The notes under the pieces were generated by a model that saw nothing but the letters and a program-made list of their open reading frames with translations, was not told where the DNA came from and searched no databases. From positions 1 through 22,295 of the forward strand of contig NW_026971304.1 of NCBI RefSeq assembly GCF_963678635.1: 22,295 nucleotides of DNA. The letters are read 5' to 3'. Shown here piece by piece: positions 8,914 to 19,791 of this stretch (position 1 is its first letter; the number at the start of each line of letters is the position of its first letter). The translations under genes and the position numbers were made by a program. The DNA comes from Symsagittifera roscoffensis (Eukaryota; Xenacoelomorpha; Acoela; Convolutidae).

Positions 8914-9153
8914 TTGCATCGATCGGAAGTCTTGACAAAGTCACCCAAGATTAACACGATCAACGAGACCATTCTAGAAACACGAACTTATAATCTTCCT
9001 CCGTCAAGCACAAACAGCTATACTTCTCCTTTCTCCAAGAAGTCAATGCTCGCAACTTCAAAAAGAAAACACATCACCCATCCTTCACTACATCAACAAT
9101 TAAAAACTAAAAACTCTCTAAACTCCGGATGGGTGGAACAAGTTCTAAACTAG
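8914..9153 (+). CDS. Hypothetical 79-codon ORF, unit 2
   Basis: This is an identical copy of the 5664-5903 frame. Identity reflects the recent duplication and is no evidence of selection. Confidence 0.12.
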   Translation: MHRSEVLTKSPKINTINETILETRTYNLPPSSTNSYTSPFSKKSMLATSKRKHITHPSLHQQLKTKNSLNSGWVEQVLN

Positions 9154-9250
9154 TATTTTTTGACCAGTTATATTTATGATGGAATATCACTATAAAATAA
9201 TTATAACTAACGAATCATATTCCATCTCTAACCTTTACACTTATTTGTAA

Positions 9251-9278
9251 GTGCTGAAACTACTTGTAGTTTCAGCAC
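9251..9278. repeat. Perfect 13-bp hairpin, unit 2
   Basis: This is an identical duplicate of the hairpin at 6001-6028. Confidence 0.85.
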
Positions 9279-10027
9279 CAGAATAATTTTAATAAAACTT
9301 AGAATAAAGTTGTTCTCCTTCTGGATAAACTCCAAGAACTAACTCGCATAAACCAGTATACACTAGATCTATTGAGACTAGGAGATATAAGAGTAAGATT
9401 AGGATCGGTATTAGACTTTGCACGAATCTATCCGGCCGAAAATACGATTGACGAGCAGACGTTGTACCTTATCTGAAATTACATATGACTATAACCAATA
9501 GGTCATAACTCAGTTGCCTTCGCGTGTAAAATTTTCGCATGTATGCTGAAAATTGTCTCACCAAAAAAACTTTTATCTTTAAAGATCCCGCTTGCAATCT
9601 TCAAAGTAGGGTTATCTTGCAAGATCTTTAAAGGAGGTTATCTTGCAACACATTTCTCCAGTATCTGCAAATAACAAACTTCCGTCGCGACACTCACTAA
9701 ATACCCAATTTTAGCGGCAACTGCATGCAATTACCAAATTTGGTATGGAAAAGGACAAGAAATACCAGGGCTGTAAAAAGTTAAATTATAGATCTTTTTG
9801 CTAATTCGTTTGGAAGAAAATAAATCATATATTTTTAGAAATTTCGATTTTGCAATTTCGTTTTCAAGTTTTGTCGTTACGTACAATTTGGTTTTTTTAT
9901 TCAACATAATTTTTTTGAGGAATATAAAATGTTTTATGAGATTTTTGATGTTCTATAATTATGTTCACTGACAAAGTAGAGAACAAAAGATTTTGATAAA
10001 ATCTGTTGTAAAATTTTTTCTGAAGTC

Positions 10028-10065
10028 CAAATATTTTAAAATTCTTAGCCATTTTAAAATATTTG
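10028..10065. repeat. Perfect 14-bp inverted repeat, unit 2
   Basis: This is an identical duplicate of the inverted repeat at 6778-6815. Confidence 0.7.
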
Positions 10066-10110
10066 ATTAATGGCGGAGAATTGATAATGAAAAATTCGGC
10101 TTAACTACGA

Positions 10111-10180
10111 GGCCAAACTGTGCAATGGTTAGGCACACAGTTTGTTGTTTGTATAATCCTGGGTTCCAGAGACAAGTCTC
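10111..10180 (+). mobile_element. tRNA-like Pol III promoter segment, unit 2
   Basis: This is a duplicate of 6861-6930. Its A-box-like and B-box-like parts are unchanged. Confidence 0.4.
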
Positions 10181-10440
10181 TAAAAATGTTCCAAAATATA
10201 AGATGTAGAAATTCCATTGTGAGCTGGAATTTTTGTGTAGCGTAACTTTTTCATGCTTTACATTAATCATTATTTGTGTTTTATGTTGATCGATCCCGCG
10301 CAGGATAAGGTTTTTCGTTCAAAACAGTTTGGAATGGCGTTTCAATGACAGCTGCCAAAACAGTTTCAATTTTATAATGATTAGATTATCGTGTTTTGAA
10401 AGCAGTCTTTCAATCCTTTATGTTTGTTATCTGACTTCAA

Positions 10441-11794
10441 ATTGCACCCTTACGCATTCCTACCTAAAGCAATTTTGTGTAGAGGTTAACTTTACTCAAA
10501 CTCATTTTTTTATTGTAACTAAACATCAAGCCACTTCGAGGCAGAAGTGAAGACAGGTAACTGAAACCGAAAAACGAGAAGTAGTTTGGGGAAGAAATAT
10601 AAGCTAGGAGTAGCTTTTTTCTCATTAAGGTGCTTTTTTCAAAGTCAGGTATATCAAAAGCAACGCTCGTAGGTCACCAAGTAGTATCAAATTCATGGTC
10701 TTTATCTCGAGTTTTTGGCTTGCCTGAATTATTGTCTGAAGTTACCCGTATTTCAGACTGAATTTCGGAATGGAGTGTGGATAATGATATGTATTGAATT
10801 TATCTCGGGTTTACAAAATTTCATCAAAATCGCTTAACTTGTGGCAAAACTATGCCTGGTAAAATTACAATGGCGCACACACTTTACGCTGAAAATCTGT
10901 GCAATTGAACCGTTGGAAAAATCATTTTTTTCCCATGCAGTGGGAAAACTTTTACTGTAAAATGAAAGCGGTATTCAAAAATTATAAAACACCTGAATCT
11001 GAAAGTTTCGACGTGGAGTTAATTTCAATTAACTGGAGTTAAATACCAATAAGCGAAGAGTGCAATTATACTTTACAGTGATCCTGAAACCTGTCTGGCC
11101 ACATTCTGGATAAAACGAATAAAATGTGTCGTAAGCCCGTCAAAATTACATATTTCTTTTCAAATCAAAAAATTTGAAGTTATTTAACGGTCATTGAAGT
11201 TATTGAAGTTATTTAACGGGTCGTATAAACAAACAGTCATAATATTAAAATGGAGACATCTATAGCTATTAGACTATTTCTCACCTCAGTTAATTATAAG
11301 GCGAGAAAAAAAATATTTTGAGAAATAATTTTTTTTAAGTAATTTTGAATATTTGCCTCGAAACTTTTTTGTTTTTTTTTTTCAACCGCAAATCGAATTT
11401 TGTACGCAAACAAGCATTTTTCGAAAAAAAATTTTTTCATGCTAAATTTAATTTTTTGTGTGCATAACGTAGTCCTGGATACGATAATATTGGCTTTTCT
11501 TCTTTTCACTTAAAATTATTTTTTCAAAAACGCTGAAAATTCCTGTTTCTTTTGTCTGGCGTGTTTATCACTGAAAAATTTTGCTAAAAATTTAAACTTT
11601 GTTACTTTTGTTATATCATTTGTGAAAGACATCTGGAAGACAATTCAGGTCGTTTTTTATGAATTGTAAATGTAAGACCGTCGAACCTTTGGTGCTTTGA
11701 GTAACCAAGGTCTTCGTCACTTGTGTTCGGTTGCAAACACAACCCAAAACTTTTCAGAAAATAAATTTAGAAACAAAAAACAACTTTTGGTTCA
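10441..11794. other. Gene-free T-rich stretch
   Basis: I see no coding signal that survives comparison of both strands. It contains a palindromic AGTTAATT-TC-AATTAACT (11017-11034). It also has a short direct repeat, TTGAAGTTATTTAACGG, at 11174-11190 and 11203-11219, with a partial unit at 11194-11202. Homopolymer runs are frequent. Confidence 0.7.
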
Positions 11795-12410
11795 TGGAGA
11801 AAATGCCTATCCTACAATTTCCAATTATGGGAAAATGTTTACTATAGAGTTTTCATACAATTTTCAGGTTTTATGCACTAAACGGCCCAAAATCAAATTT
11901 TCTACATCGTAAGCTGGAAATTATGCGATCGACTTTGATTGGGTAATTTTAGCCAATCAAATTCAAGTTAGACGGTCAGGCATTCCAATCAACCTTTCCA
12001 GAGATAAAATTTTTAGCCGAAATTTCCGAAAAGATGGAACTTTGTAAAATAATCAAATTATTTTGAGTTACTTGTGAAACCTTGCCCAGACAAGAAAACT
12101 TTAGTAAATGGCTTGACGAAACAAAAATTCAAATTATTAAATCGGCTTATAATTTTATCTGCTTGAAACGGCAGAATTATTTCATTTGAAATGGCAAAAA
12201 ATGTCGATGGAAGTTGATTGGCTAATTAGCCAATCAAATTCAATCACATTATTTTCAGTTCAAGAAATGTAGAAAAAACTATTTTGGGCAGTTTGGTGCA
12301 TAAGACCCCAATTTTCTGTACTTATCGAATTGTATGAAATTGTATGAAAAGAAGTTTACCATTTATGAGAATTGTATGATGAGCATTTTTGGTCAACCCG
12401 GGTTAGTAAT
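11795..12410. mobile_element. Fold-back / MITE-like element with long inverted arms
   Basis: The left arm (about 11795-11960) and the complement of the right arm (about 12214-12400) align along most of their length. Shared blocks include TTTTCATACAATTT, TTATGCAC followed by AAAC and GCCCAAAAT, then TTTTCTACAT. Each arm ends internally in a related palindrome built from TTGATTGG and CCAATCAA (11935-11960 and 12214-12237; the second is a perfect 24-base palindrome). About 250 bases lie between the arms. There is no transposase. Such structures are typical of non-autonomous cut-and-paste or fold-back elements. I could not fix the outer termini or a target-site duplication. Confidence 0.65.
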
Positions 12411-14262
12411 AAAAGGGGCCTTGACTTTTTCTCGTAATGTGCTTTATTAGGAACCTTTTAAAACATTTGAATGAAACAATTTCAAATTCATTTCTGAATT
12501 TGAGTGATATAGTTGAAAAAGAGCTTATCTAAAAATTAAATTGCTACGTATGGAGATCATTTAACATTTTCACAGCACTGATTTTAAATTAACCGAGACA
12601 CCTTCAGAGCTCTTTTAAAAAACCATTTCCTACAAAAGACAGAAAAAAATATCTGAGAACCATCATTTTCAAGCGTATATCCATAGAGTCAAATCTCGAC
12701 AAATTTCAACTTAGTCAAAAACCCTGTTAAGCATTGCTCATTCAGATCCTAATCGTTCAAAAGTATTGAAGTTACTTCTTTTCAGTGTGATTTTTGATTT
12801 GAGTTTTCATAGAAACTTTGAAAATATTGAGATATCAGTCAAATATCATTAGTTTCTCAAAAGAAGAAGTTTTCAGTGTTAACATTTTGAACGATGCAAA
12901 TTACCACTGATAATTCTCTGAAACCGTGAAACAGTCGTTTTCTGCAAATTATATACATAAATCCGGAAAAGTTGCAATCAGGTTTCTAAAAATAAAATTT
13001 TTTAGAACCATGTTGTGTCTCTGAGCCTGAATGAAATTGTTTTTGTGGGATAAAAGTTGTTTTTGTGGGTAAAACAGAAAATAATGTTTTGTTCAGACCA
13101 CTTGAAAAAGAGGAGGAACTTTATTTTCGGTTGCCTTTAAGTTTTTTATTTTAGTTTGCTTTTCAAGGAAAAACAAGTACCAAAAAAATCTTTGGATGAG
13201 TCGAGTGCTGTACAAAACTGAAGCCTTGTTAGTCGTGATTTTTAAAAGACATATGAAAAGACTATTCAAAAAATTCTCAGTTTTGAGAAGAAACTGGTTT
13301 AAATTTTTGGTTTCGAGCAAATGAAGCGAGCAAACAGGCTTACAACAGCTTAGTTACGCTTAATTTAGGCCTTGAAAATTTAACTTTGAACTATAAAAAC
13401 TACTTTTAAGCGCCACATAGGAACCTCAATCCACATAGGAACTTCAAAAAAATTCTGGAACAAAAAAATTTAAAAAAAAAGTCTTAATTTTTTAATTTTT
13501 TTTCTTTTGATTACTATTCACTTTTCTTCGAAAAATTTTGTTCAATTTTTTATGTTATTATGACTGTCGTGTATGTCTTATTTATTGTTTTACGTCAGAT
13601 CTTTTTATCGTACCACAGAAAAATCTACACTAATATTTTAAAATTAATAATTTTTTGTAGTTTGTTAAAGACTATAGTCGGAGCACCCTGCGCTACTGGC
13701 ACAGTAACGCGCAATCCTTGTTTATACCTTTTTATTTCTCGGACCAGTTTGCAATTATTTCACAGAAGCAGACAATTTATGTGCTCCTATTTTGGTTAAA
13801 GGGCTGAATTTTGGGCTCATGTTTCTTTGAAATCAAATTGTAGTTTACGTAGCAAATGATATTTGCAACTGATACAAACAAACTTTAAATTTTCGTTTCT
13901 TTTCTGCAACAAGAAAATGGTGCGAGTCACCGGTAATACTCCCGGCAATGCTGCTCAAAAATTTTATGATAAGAAGTTTCTGATAAGCATTTTTCTTTAC
14001 GCTCAAGTTCTCGAATTGTGTGATAAGCAATTGTGTTGCATGAAATTGTATGACAAGCTTTTTTTGTACATGGAGATAAACCAGGAGCTTGTCAACAGAG
14101 GGAAGGACTCTTTACGAATTTTGAAGTCGGTTCTTATTGACTTTTAGAGCCGGTTCTCTTTTTAATGTTTTGTTTTTCCCTCAATTTTAAATTTTTAATT
14201 TTGGGACTAAGTGGTAATTTTGGTAATTACAGGGTAATGAACTTGCGGAAATTCGAAAAAGA
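12411..14262. other. Gene-free stretch with short tandem repeats
   Basis: No gene is supportable. A 94-codon plus frame at 13863-14147 has a biased composition and is crossed by a minus-strand frame. Its 3' half contains repeated words such as GAATTGTGTGATAAGC and GAAATTGTATGACAAGC, which resemble the right arm of the fold-back element near 12330-12380. It may be a relic of the same family. TTGTTTTTGTGGG repeats at 13037 and 13057. Confidence 0.55.
13413..13448 (+). repeat. Two-copy 18-bp tandem repeat
   Basis: CCACATAGGAACCTCAAT is followed directly by CCACATAGGAACTTCAAA. The two copies differ at two of 18 bases. Confidence 0.85.
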
Positions 14263-14740
14263 AATTCTACTTTCGGCCGGTTGAACTTCTAGCTTTGAGA
14301 TATGACCATTCAAGTTGCATTTTTGAGCTCGGTATGATTTTTCTCTAGAAGAATTTTTTGGTAGGTTTTTTAGCTAACATTTTTTTGACGTAATCAAACA
14401 AAAAGTATTGTTACCCAGAGATCAAAATGGAAAAATTCTATCTCTGATCATTATTTGCATAGTTATGGGGATTTAAAGACTGTCTAATTGGCCAATTTAG
14501 GACAATTAACGTGGAATACCTTTCGAGCTTAACGCGTAAGCGGAGATGTAATCCGTCTTAGAAATCGTAACAAACTGAAGTGAGGCATGCTTTTTGGTCT
14601 ATTAAATACTTTAATTAAATATATCAATTAGCATTAACATAGCGCGTGGGGTGATGATTTCAAAAAAACTCAAAAAAAATCAGGTGCGGATCTAAGTTTT
14701 TTAAAAAAATATCAAAAATTATCAAAAATTTTTTTGACCT
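14263..14740 (-). mobile_element. Hairpin-repeat family, inverted copy (C)
   Basis: The complement of this stretch aligns with the copies at 15588 and 16608. It shares CGATTTCTAAGACGGATTA then TCTCCGCTTA, then TTAATTGTC and AAATTGGCCAA. A CCCATAACT block and a (T/A)CCGAGC(T/A)CAAA block near the 3' end also match. It is the most diverged copy: the GC-rich hairpin seen at the 5' end of the other two is not recognisable. The upper limit is approximate because poly-A/T sequence blurs the alignment. Confidence 0.65.
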
Positions 14741-15010
14741 TTTTTTACTTCTTAAGAGCAAGCTGATTTTCCGAGCGCTCCCAGATCATTTTAATGTCTC
14801 TATTTTGACCAAAAGTTTTCCGCCGCAAGCAAATTTTCAAAATAACAGTTCATAAAAGCCGTTTTTGGGCACTTTTTTGAAACATTTGTCCGAAAAATTG
14901 CCCGAAACATTTGACCTTCAAAATTAGTATAAATGGAGCGCCGAAAGCGCTTTTAGAAGAAAAGTTTTATGGTTAGTTAGTCTAAAATAGATATCATAAA
15001 TAATGCCAAA

Positions 15011-15066
15011 GGGGGGACGCTTTTGTTGGTAAGGGTGCTGAATGCCTGAATAGGGGCCGTCCCCCC
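15011..15066. repeat. GC-rich 9-bp inverted repeat
   Basis: GGGGGGACG (15011-15019) and CGTCCCCCC (15058-15066) flank 38 bases. It stands out in otherwise AT-rich DNA. It lies between copies C and A of the hairpin-repeat family. Confidence 0.7.
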
Positions 15067-15587
15067 ACTAATTCTGCCCCTGTGCGTATTCAATGCTGAA
15101 AATGAAAACTCAACGATTTTACATAAATTTGTCTTTCTGAACCCTTAAAATCTACCTGGTAGTTTTTTTAGATTTAAATCGGTTTGACGCGCTATGATTC
15201 GATTGGACTAATAAAAAAAGTTGCAAGCTTAAGTGCTATAAAAATTCTCGTTTTACAGGGCAGAGTTAATTCGCTTGAGTAACAATTAAAGTAATTTGCC
15301 TTCGAGTTTTTTTCTTTTTCGCGCTTGAATTTTTTTTGGCATGCTTAGTTGGGTTGAGAACTTGAATTTTGTATCTCTCGTTAGTTTTTTTTCTTAGAAA
15401 ATGAGAGAATGGATGGGGATTTACTTTCACTTAGTACAATTTATTTATATTTGTAGAATATATATTATTCAAGTAGGCAGCGCACTCAGATAACTAATTC
15501 ACTAAACAAGAAAAACCCATTTTTTTAGATAGCATGCTGCTTATATAATCCCGGTTAAAAATGGTGTAGACAAAGCTCGGTTAAAAG

Positions 15588-16158
15588 TTAATAATAATCA
15601 TAACGAGACTGCTCGTATCAGGGCGAAGCCCTGAAAGTTCCGACTGCCTTTTAACGTTTATGGAGCAGTAATAACATAAACAACATAAAAAATTAAATGA
15701 AAAAAAAAATAAAATGAAAAAAAAAAATTTTTTTTCTAAAATTTGAAAATTTTTCTATGAAAATCATCCCCCCACACGCCATATAAAGTACAAAACAATA
15801 GATTTCGCTCCTTTTAACAAATCAATTATGGCAAATAAGCTTCTTACAACCAGTTTGGAACGATTTCTAAGACGGATTAATTCTCCGCTTAAGAGGTTAA
15901 AAGCGCGAATTATATCGCGCGTCAGTTGTCCCAAATTGGTCAAAATGGCAATCTTTAAACCCTCATAACTTTACGAAAAATGATCACAGGTGAAATACTT
16001 TTCAAATTCAGCTCAGGACAACAATAGCTTTTGAATGATATAAAACGTTTCCGTCAAAAATGGCTAGTTAAAAAGTCGAAATTTGTCTGAAGAAAAAAAA
16101 ACCCATTCCGAGCACAAATATTCCGTTACTTTCGTATCGAAAGTCGGAACAATAATAA
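15588..16158 (+). mobile_element. Hairpin-repeat family, direct copy A
   Basis: This non-coding repeat of about 570 bases aligns end to end with copy B. It carries a 5' hairpin, TCAGGGC-GAA-GCCCTGA (15618-15634). An A/T-rich low-complexity segment and a block starting CACACGCCAT follow. An internal GC-rich inverted repeat, GCGCGA...TCGCGC, lies at 15903-15920. The 3' hairpin is ACTTTCG-TAT-CGAAAGT (16128-16144). GTTCCGACT near the start and AGTCGGAAC at the end are complementary, a possible terminal inverted repeat. There is no ORF. The class of transposon is undetermined. Confidence 0.75.
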
Positions 16159-16607
16159 AATGGTGCAATATGTTTTACGGAAGTTGGGCACAAAATTTCA
16201 ACTCATTACGTATCATTTGTTGCTTTTTTAGTCGAAAGTTGCGCTGAAACTAATGTTTCTGCTACTGACAAAATTATATTTCTAAAACTTGAAAATGATT
16301 TAAGTTTTTTTTAAATTTGTGTTTCATTTTAAAAAAATTGACAACTTTTGTTTCAATCAAAAAGTATCTAACTTATACAATTTTCAGAAATTGTAGTTTT
16401 CTTAAGTTTTGCTGTGCTGGTTAAAGGCAACTTTCATATAGTTTTGTGATTATTTGACCTGATAATTTGCGAATTTTAAGTTTTAATTGACTAAAAAAAT
16501 CTAAAAAGATCCGTAATATCAAAAAAGATCCGTAATAAGGATAATACAAATAAACTTTCCTTCGATATGCCTGTTTATGCATAGTGATATCTCCTCTGCA
16601 ATCTGCG

Positions 16608-17132
16608 GTAATAAAAATCATTACTAGACTTCTCATATCAGGGCGAAGCCCTGATTGTTCAGAATGCTTTTTAAGGTCTATGAAGCAGTAAAAACATGAA
16701 AAATTTAATTGTAGTAAAAAAAAATTTAAATTTTAAATTTTTGTGAAAACATCCCTCCACACGTCTCTTAAGTGCAAAGTGATTGATTTTGCTCCTATTA
16801 ACAATTCAGTTATGGTATAAAAGCTTCCTTGAACCAATATGGAAGGATTTCTAGGACTGATTAAATCTCGCTTACGCGTTAATAGCGCGAAATATATCGC
16901 GCGTTAATTGTCACAAATTGGCCAAAATGGCAATATTTAAACCCCCATAACTCTGCAAAGAGTGATCACTGTGAATTATCTGGTCAAATTTGAGCTCAGG
17001 ACAACAATACCTTTTAAATGATATTAAAAAATTCCGTCAAAAATGGCTAGTTTAAAAGTCGAAATTTGAAGAAAAAAAACCCACCCCGAGCACAAATATT
17101 CCGTTACTTTCGTTACGAAAGTCGGAACAACA
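16608..17132 (+). mobile_element. Hairpin-repeat family, direct copy B
   Basis: This is the second direct copy, about 1.02 kb downstream of copy A. It keeps the 5' hairpin TCAGGGC-GAA-GCCCTGA (16638-16654) exactly. The 3' hairpin ACTTTCG...CGAAAGT (17106-17122) keeps its stem while the loop changes from TAT to TTA. The possible 5' terminal repeat has decayed: GTTCAGAAT stands in place of GTTCCGACT. Interior blocks such as CCGAGCACAAATATTCCGTT are unchanged. Confidence 0.75.
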
Positions 17133-18589
17133 ATATAATTCGATAAAATTTTTTGCGTTTCGTCCGAATAATTTAAATCAGCACGGTACTAACAAAAATT
17201 AAATCGAGTCTTTTCACCTAAAGATCCTAATTTTTGATGTTTGCGAAAAATTATTTTGTCGTCAATTTTCAACTATCCTAATTTTTTGAACAAACTTCAG
17301 TGTGCGTTTTGATTAAACTCCGATTTCTTTTTACACACTAATCTTTTTAATATTCAGGTGGCCGGAAATACTGTTGACGTTTAGTCAAAATATATGTCAA
17401 AAACACTCTCGGAAGATAGCTTGACTCAGTTAAGTCCGTCAAATTTTGGTTCGAATAGAAATAAAGCTTCACACGGACCGCGATTTGGTATGTTTCCACC
17501 GTCTGGACTGAATTTGGGTATTTTCTGGTATTTTTTACTTCCTCGATAGCAGGAAAACGTGACAGTGACAGTTTTGGTAGACCCAGCACAAATATGATTC
17601 CAATGGTTCGGTTTAAAAATTGGCTAGGTGAACGATTTTCGGGCATTTTGATTTCACATATTATCCGGCTTATTAAAATGCGCTGACATCTATGAGATTT
17701 GAATATCTACGAAAAAAGAAAAAAATAAGCAATATTTTTTCCACTGATATGTCCAGCTTCCGGTTTTTAAATCAACTTACGGTTTTTAAATGTTATCCTC
17801 TGGCTTAATTGAATTTATGATTGTCTATTTTGGATCTATAAATTAACTGGTGTTGCACGCAGAATAAACAAACTCGCTGAACACAAATGAAGTTATCTGG
17901 GAACAGAGGGAATATGATTAAAATGGGTCGGGAAATGTAGGAACTGATTGACTGTTAAAGCCCTTCAGAAGTCTGGATTTGGTTTTCAAATTCTTTGGAT
18001 ATCAAACTAATCTATACTGCTAAGTGAGTGGTCAAAAGAACCCGTGCCGAAACCAGCGTTTTCGCCTGTCAAGACTTTTGCTGCTATAAATTGATATTTT
18101 CAGACTGCGGTGACCGAAAAGCCCATTGCGACGTACTGACCAAGGCGGAGACGGTTCGGCCAGATTTGAGAAAAGTTTAGCTTCTCTTGTTCTGGTTTTT
18201 GGAAGAAAAACAAAGCGATTCAAATTCCTTCACAAAATATACGAAAAAGGTGCAGATGGCCAAAAGGTGCACATGGCCATTGAGACCGATAGGATCATTT
18301 TTTGACATAACTTCGAACATTTTGTACAAACTATGCATTTTGGATCTTGCAAACTGTATTTTCGGCAAGCTATATTATATGAGATTCAATAGCAAACGAT
18401 ATCGCTTCGAAAAACAAATCGGGGTTAATAATAAAAAAAAAAATTTCCTCATTTCGGAGTTTGTTTCTCTATTTTTGTACGATTTTTTGGACTTCTGATA
18501 TTCTATTTTTCGCCAGTATTCCATTTTTGCGAAAAACTCGACTTGTCTATAATTTTAGGAAAAAAAAAACATTTTCGGAAACTCGCGAC
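17133..18589. other. Stretch without a recognised gene
   Basis: The only frame of note is on the minus strand, 17646 to 17347 (99 codons, starting MPENRSPSQFLNRTIG). Its composition is protein-like, but no domain is recognised. An opposing plus frame is also open at 17380-17570. A T-rich tract ending in TTCAG at 17353-17357 could pass as a splice acceptor, but nothing confirms an exon. A small host exon or chance are both possible. Confidence 0.5.
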
Positions 18590-18854
18590 TGTAAATTGAA
18601 ACTATAGCGGTCTTGCTCGACTCAAGTTATTGAGCTTTGCTCAAGCCACTTTTTGATGTTAAAGGCTTGTATATGTTTTTTTTAAATTATTTGTTTTAAT
18701 AGGTCGCCTATGACTTTGGCCTTTGCTAGCGAAATCTATTGAAGCGAGTGAACACAGTATTGTGTGGAATAAAACACACTTTGATTGAACTCTCTTCTTT
18801 ACTGTTTTATTTATTTTAAGCTTAGCTAAGTTACTAGTTTAGCACATTGAAGTA
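18590..18854 (+). repeat. Probable 5' LTR of a Ty3/gypsy element
   Basis: The right limit is set by the primer binding site at 18855. The left limit is a guess at the first suitable TG (TGTAAATTG at 18590). The stretch holds an AATAAA polyadenylation signal (18768-18773) followed by a T-rich region, as expected around R/U5. It also has a small hairpin, TTGAGC-TTT-GCTCAA (18630-18644). The 3' LTR lies outside the window, so the LTR cannot be proven by comparison. Confidence 0.5.
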
Positions 18855-18870
18855 TGGCGCAGTCACCTGT
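18855..18870 (+). promoter_or_regulatory. Primer binding site, tRNA-Ser type
   Basis: TGGCGCAGTC followed by ACCTGT matches the complement of an invertebrate tRNA-Ser 3' end including CCA over its first ten bases. The same primer site is used by the 17.6/297 group of gypsy elements (from memory). Reverse transcription of the minus strand would start here. Confidence 0.65.
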
Positions 18871-18939
18871 AAGCAATCTTACTAAACCTGATGAGTTTTT
18901 GAAGAATGGCATCATACAATTAGGAGTGGAGCACGCCGA

Positions 18940-19701
18940 ATGAACCGCCGCAAAGTCGAACGGACAGTGTGGAACTTGGAAGAAATGAGACACTTCGACG
19001 AATCAGAGATAATCAGTTTCAAACTAGAAACCAAGACTTTCAACGGAACGGACTGCTCAAGAGAAAATTTGACGAGAAGTTCCACTAAAGTTGTATCTAG
19101 CGCTAAGAAGCGAAGGTAAACGTATTTTTGCTCAAAATGTCTAAACAAAACGAAATCCTTTGAATAAATTTTGCTGAATTCTGGGACTTTTAAATAGAGC
19201 TTTAATCAGAAAACCGAAGGTGGCATTCAACTACTCAAGAGACATCAAGGAGTTAGATGACTTTTTGGATGAATCCAGGTGCAAGCTAACTGAGCTGGCT
19301 AAAAATGTTACGTCTCAGCGGAGAGCAAAAGTGGATCAATTTTATCAATAACATGAAAAAATCTGAAAACAAAGGAAGCTCCTAGCAAAAACTCTACTAC
19401 ACGAAGCTCTATTAGATGTGAAGGGAAATTCGAATCTTTCAAAGATGACAAGCAATTCTAAACTTTCACAATCTGTGATCATTATTTCTGCAAACAACCA
19501 CCGGACATTTGTTACCCGAGAGCCAACACTTGATGTAGATAGAAGGAGCTCATGCTTGAAATGTGAAGGGTACAATTTGTACGGGTACACCTCATCTAAC
19601 GCCTTATGAAGGACGCTCTCTGTGCAACTTTTGGTTTTGAAGATCAGTTGAAGAAAAATTGTTATTCCAAAAAAAAGTTGCCAAAAAAAATGAAATTGTA
19701 G
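18940..19701 (+). pseudogene. Degraded gag of the Ty3/gypsy element
   Basis: Gag would form the virus-like particle and bind the RNA. The frame opens at ATG 18940 (MNRRKVERTVWNLEEM) and closes at 19117. Frame 2 continues from about 19199 (KVAFNYSRDIKELDDFLDE) across stops at 19349 and 19364 to 19607, and frame 1 resumes near 19621. Two zinc-knuckle remnants mark the nucleocapsid end. The first is CLKCEGYN at 19553. The second is CATFGFEDQLKKNC at 19621-19662, which keeps the spacing of CX2CX4HX4C but has Phe and Gln in place of the second Cys and the His. It follows the primer binding site by 70 bases and precedes pol, as expected. It is clearly non-functional. Confidence 0.65.
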
Positions 19702-19791
19702 CTACCGATTTTCTTTTACCGTCGGATAAGCCTGTTGGTAATAAACACGTGCAAACAGAATTTTACAACGTAAAACATGAATGATCAGAGT

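Larger units (their letters stand above)
7191..10440. repeat. Tandem duplication, unit 2 (3250 bp)
   Basis: This is the second head-to-tail copy. The outer right junction after 10440 reads CAAAT-TGCACC and the inner junction at 7190 reads CAAAT-GTATAT. The outer left junction at 3940 also reads CAAAT-GTATAT. The shared five bases CAAAT fit microhomology-mediated duplication. Confidence 0.97.

Noticed and set aside
3941-10440. Pair of LTRs or a complete tandem transposon
   Set aside because: The repeated units adjoin directly with no internal region. The left boundary lies inside a viral ORF and there is no TG...CA terminus, primer site or target duplication.
16128-16160. Helitron-type 3' end (hairpin near the terminus)
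   Set aside because: The hairpin is followed by CGGAACAA and not by the short CTRR terminus expected of Helitrons. No TC 5' end is visible.
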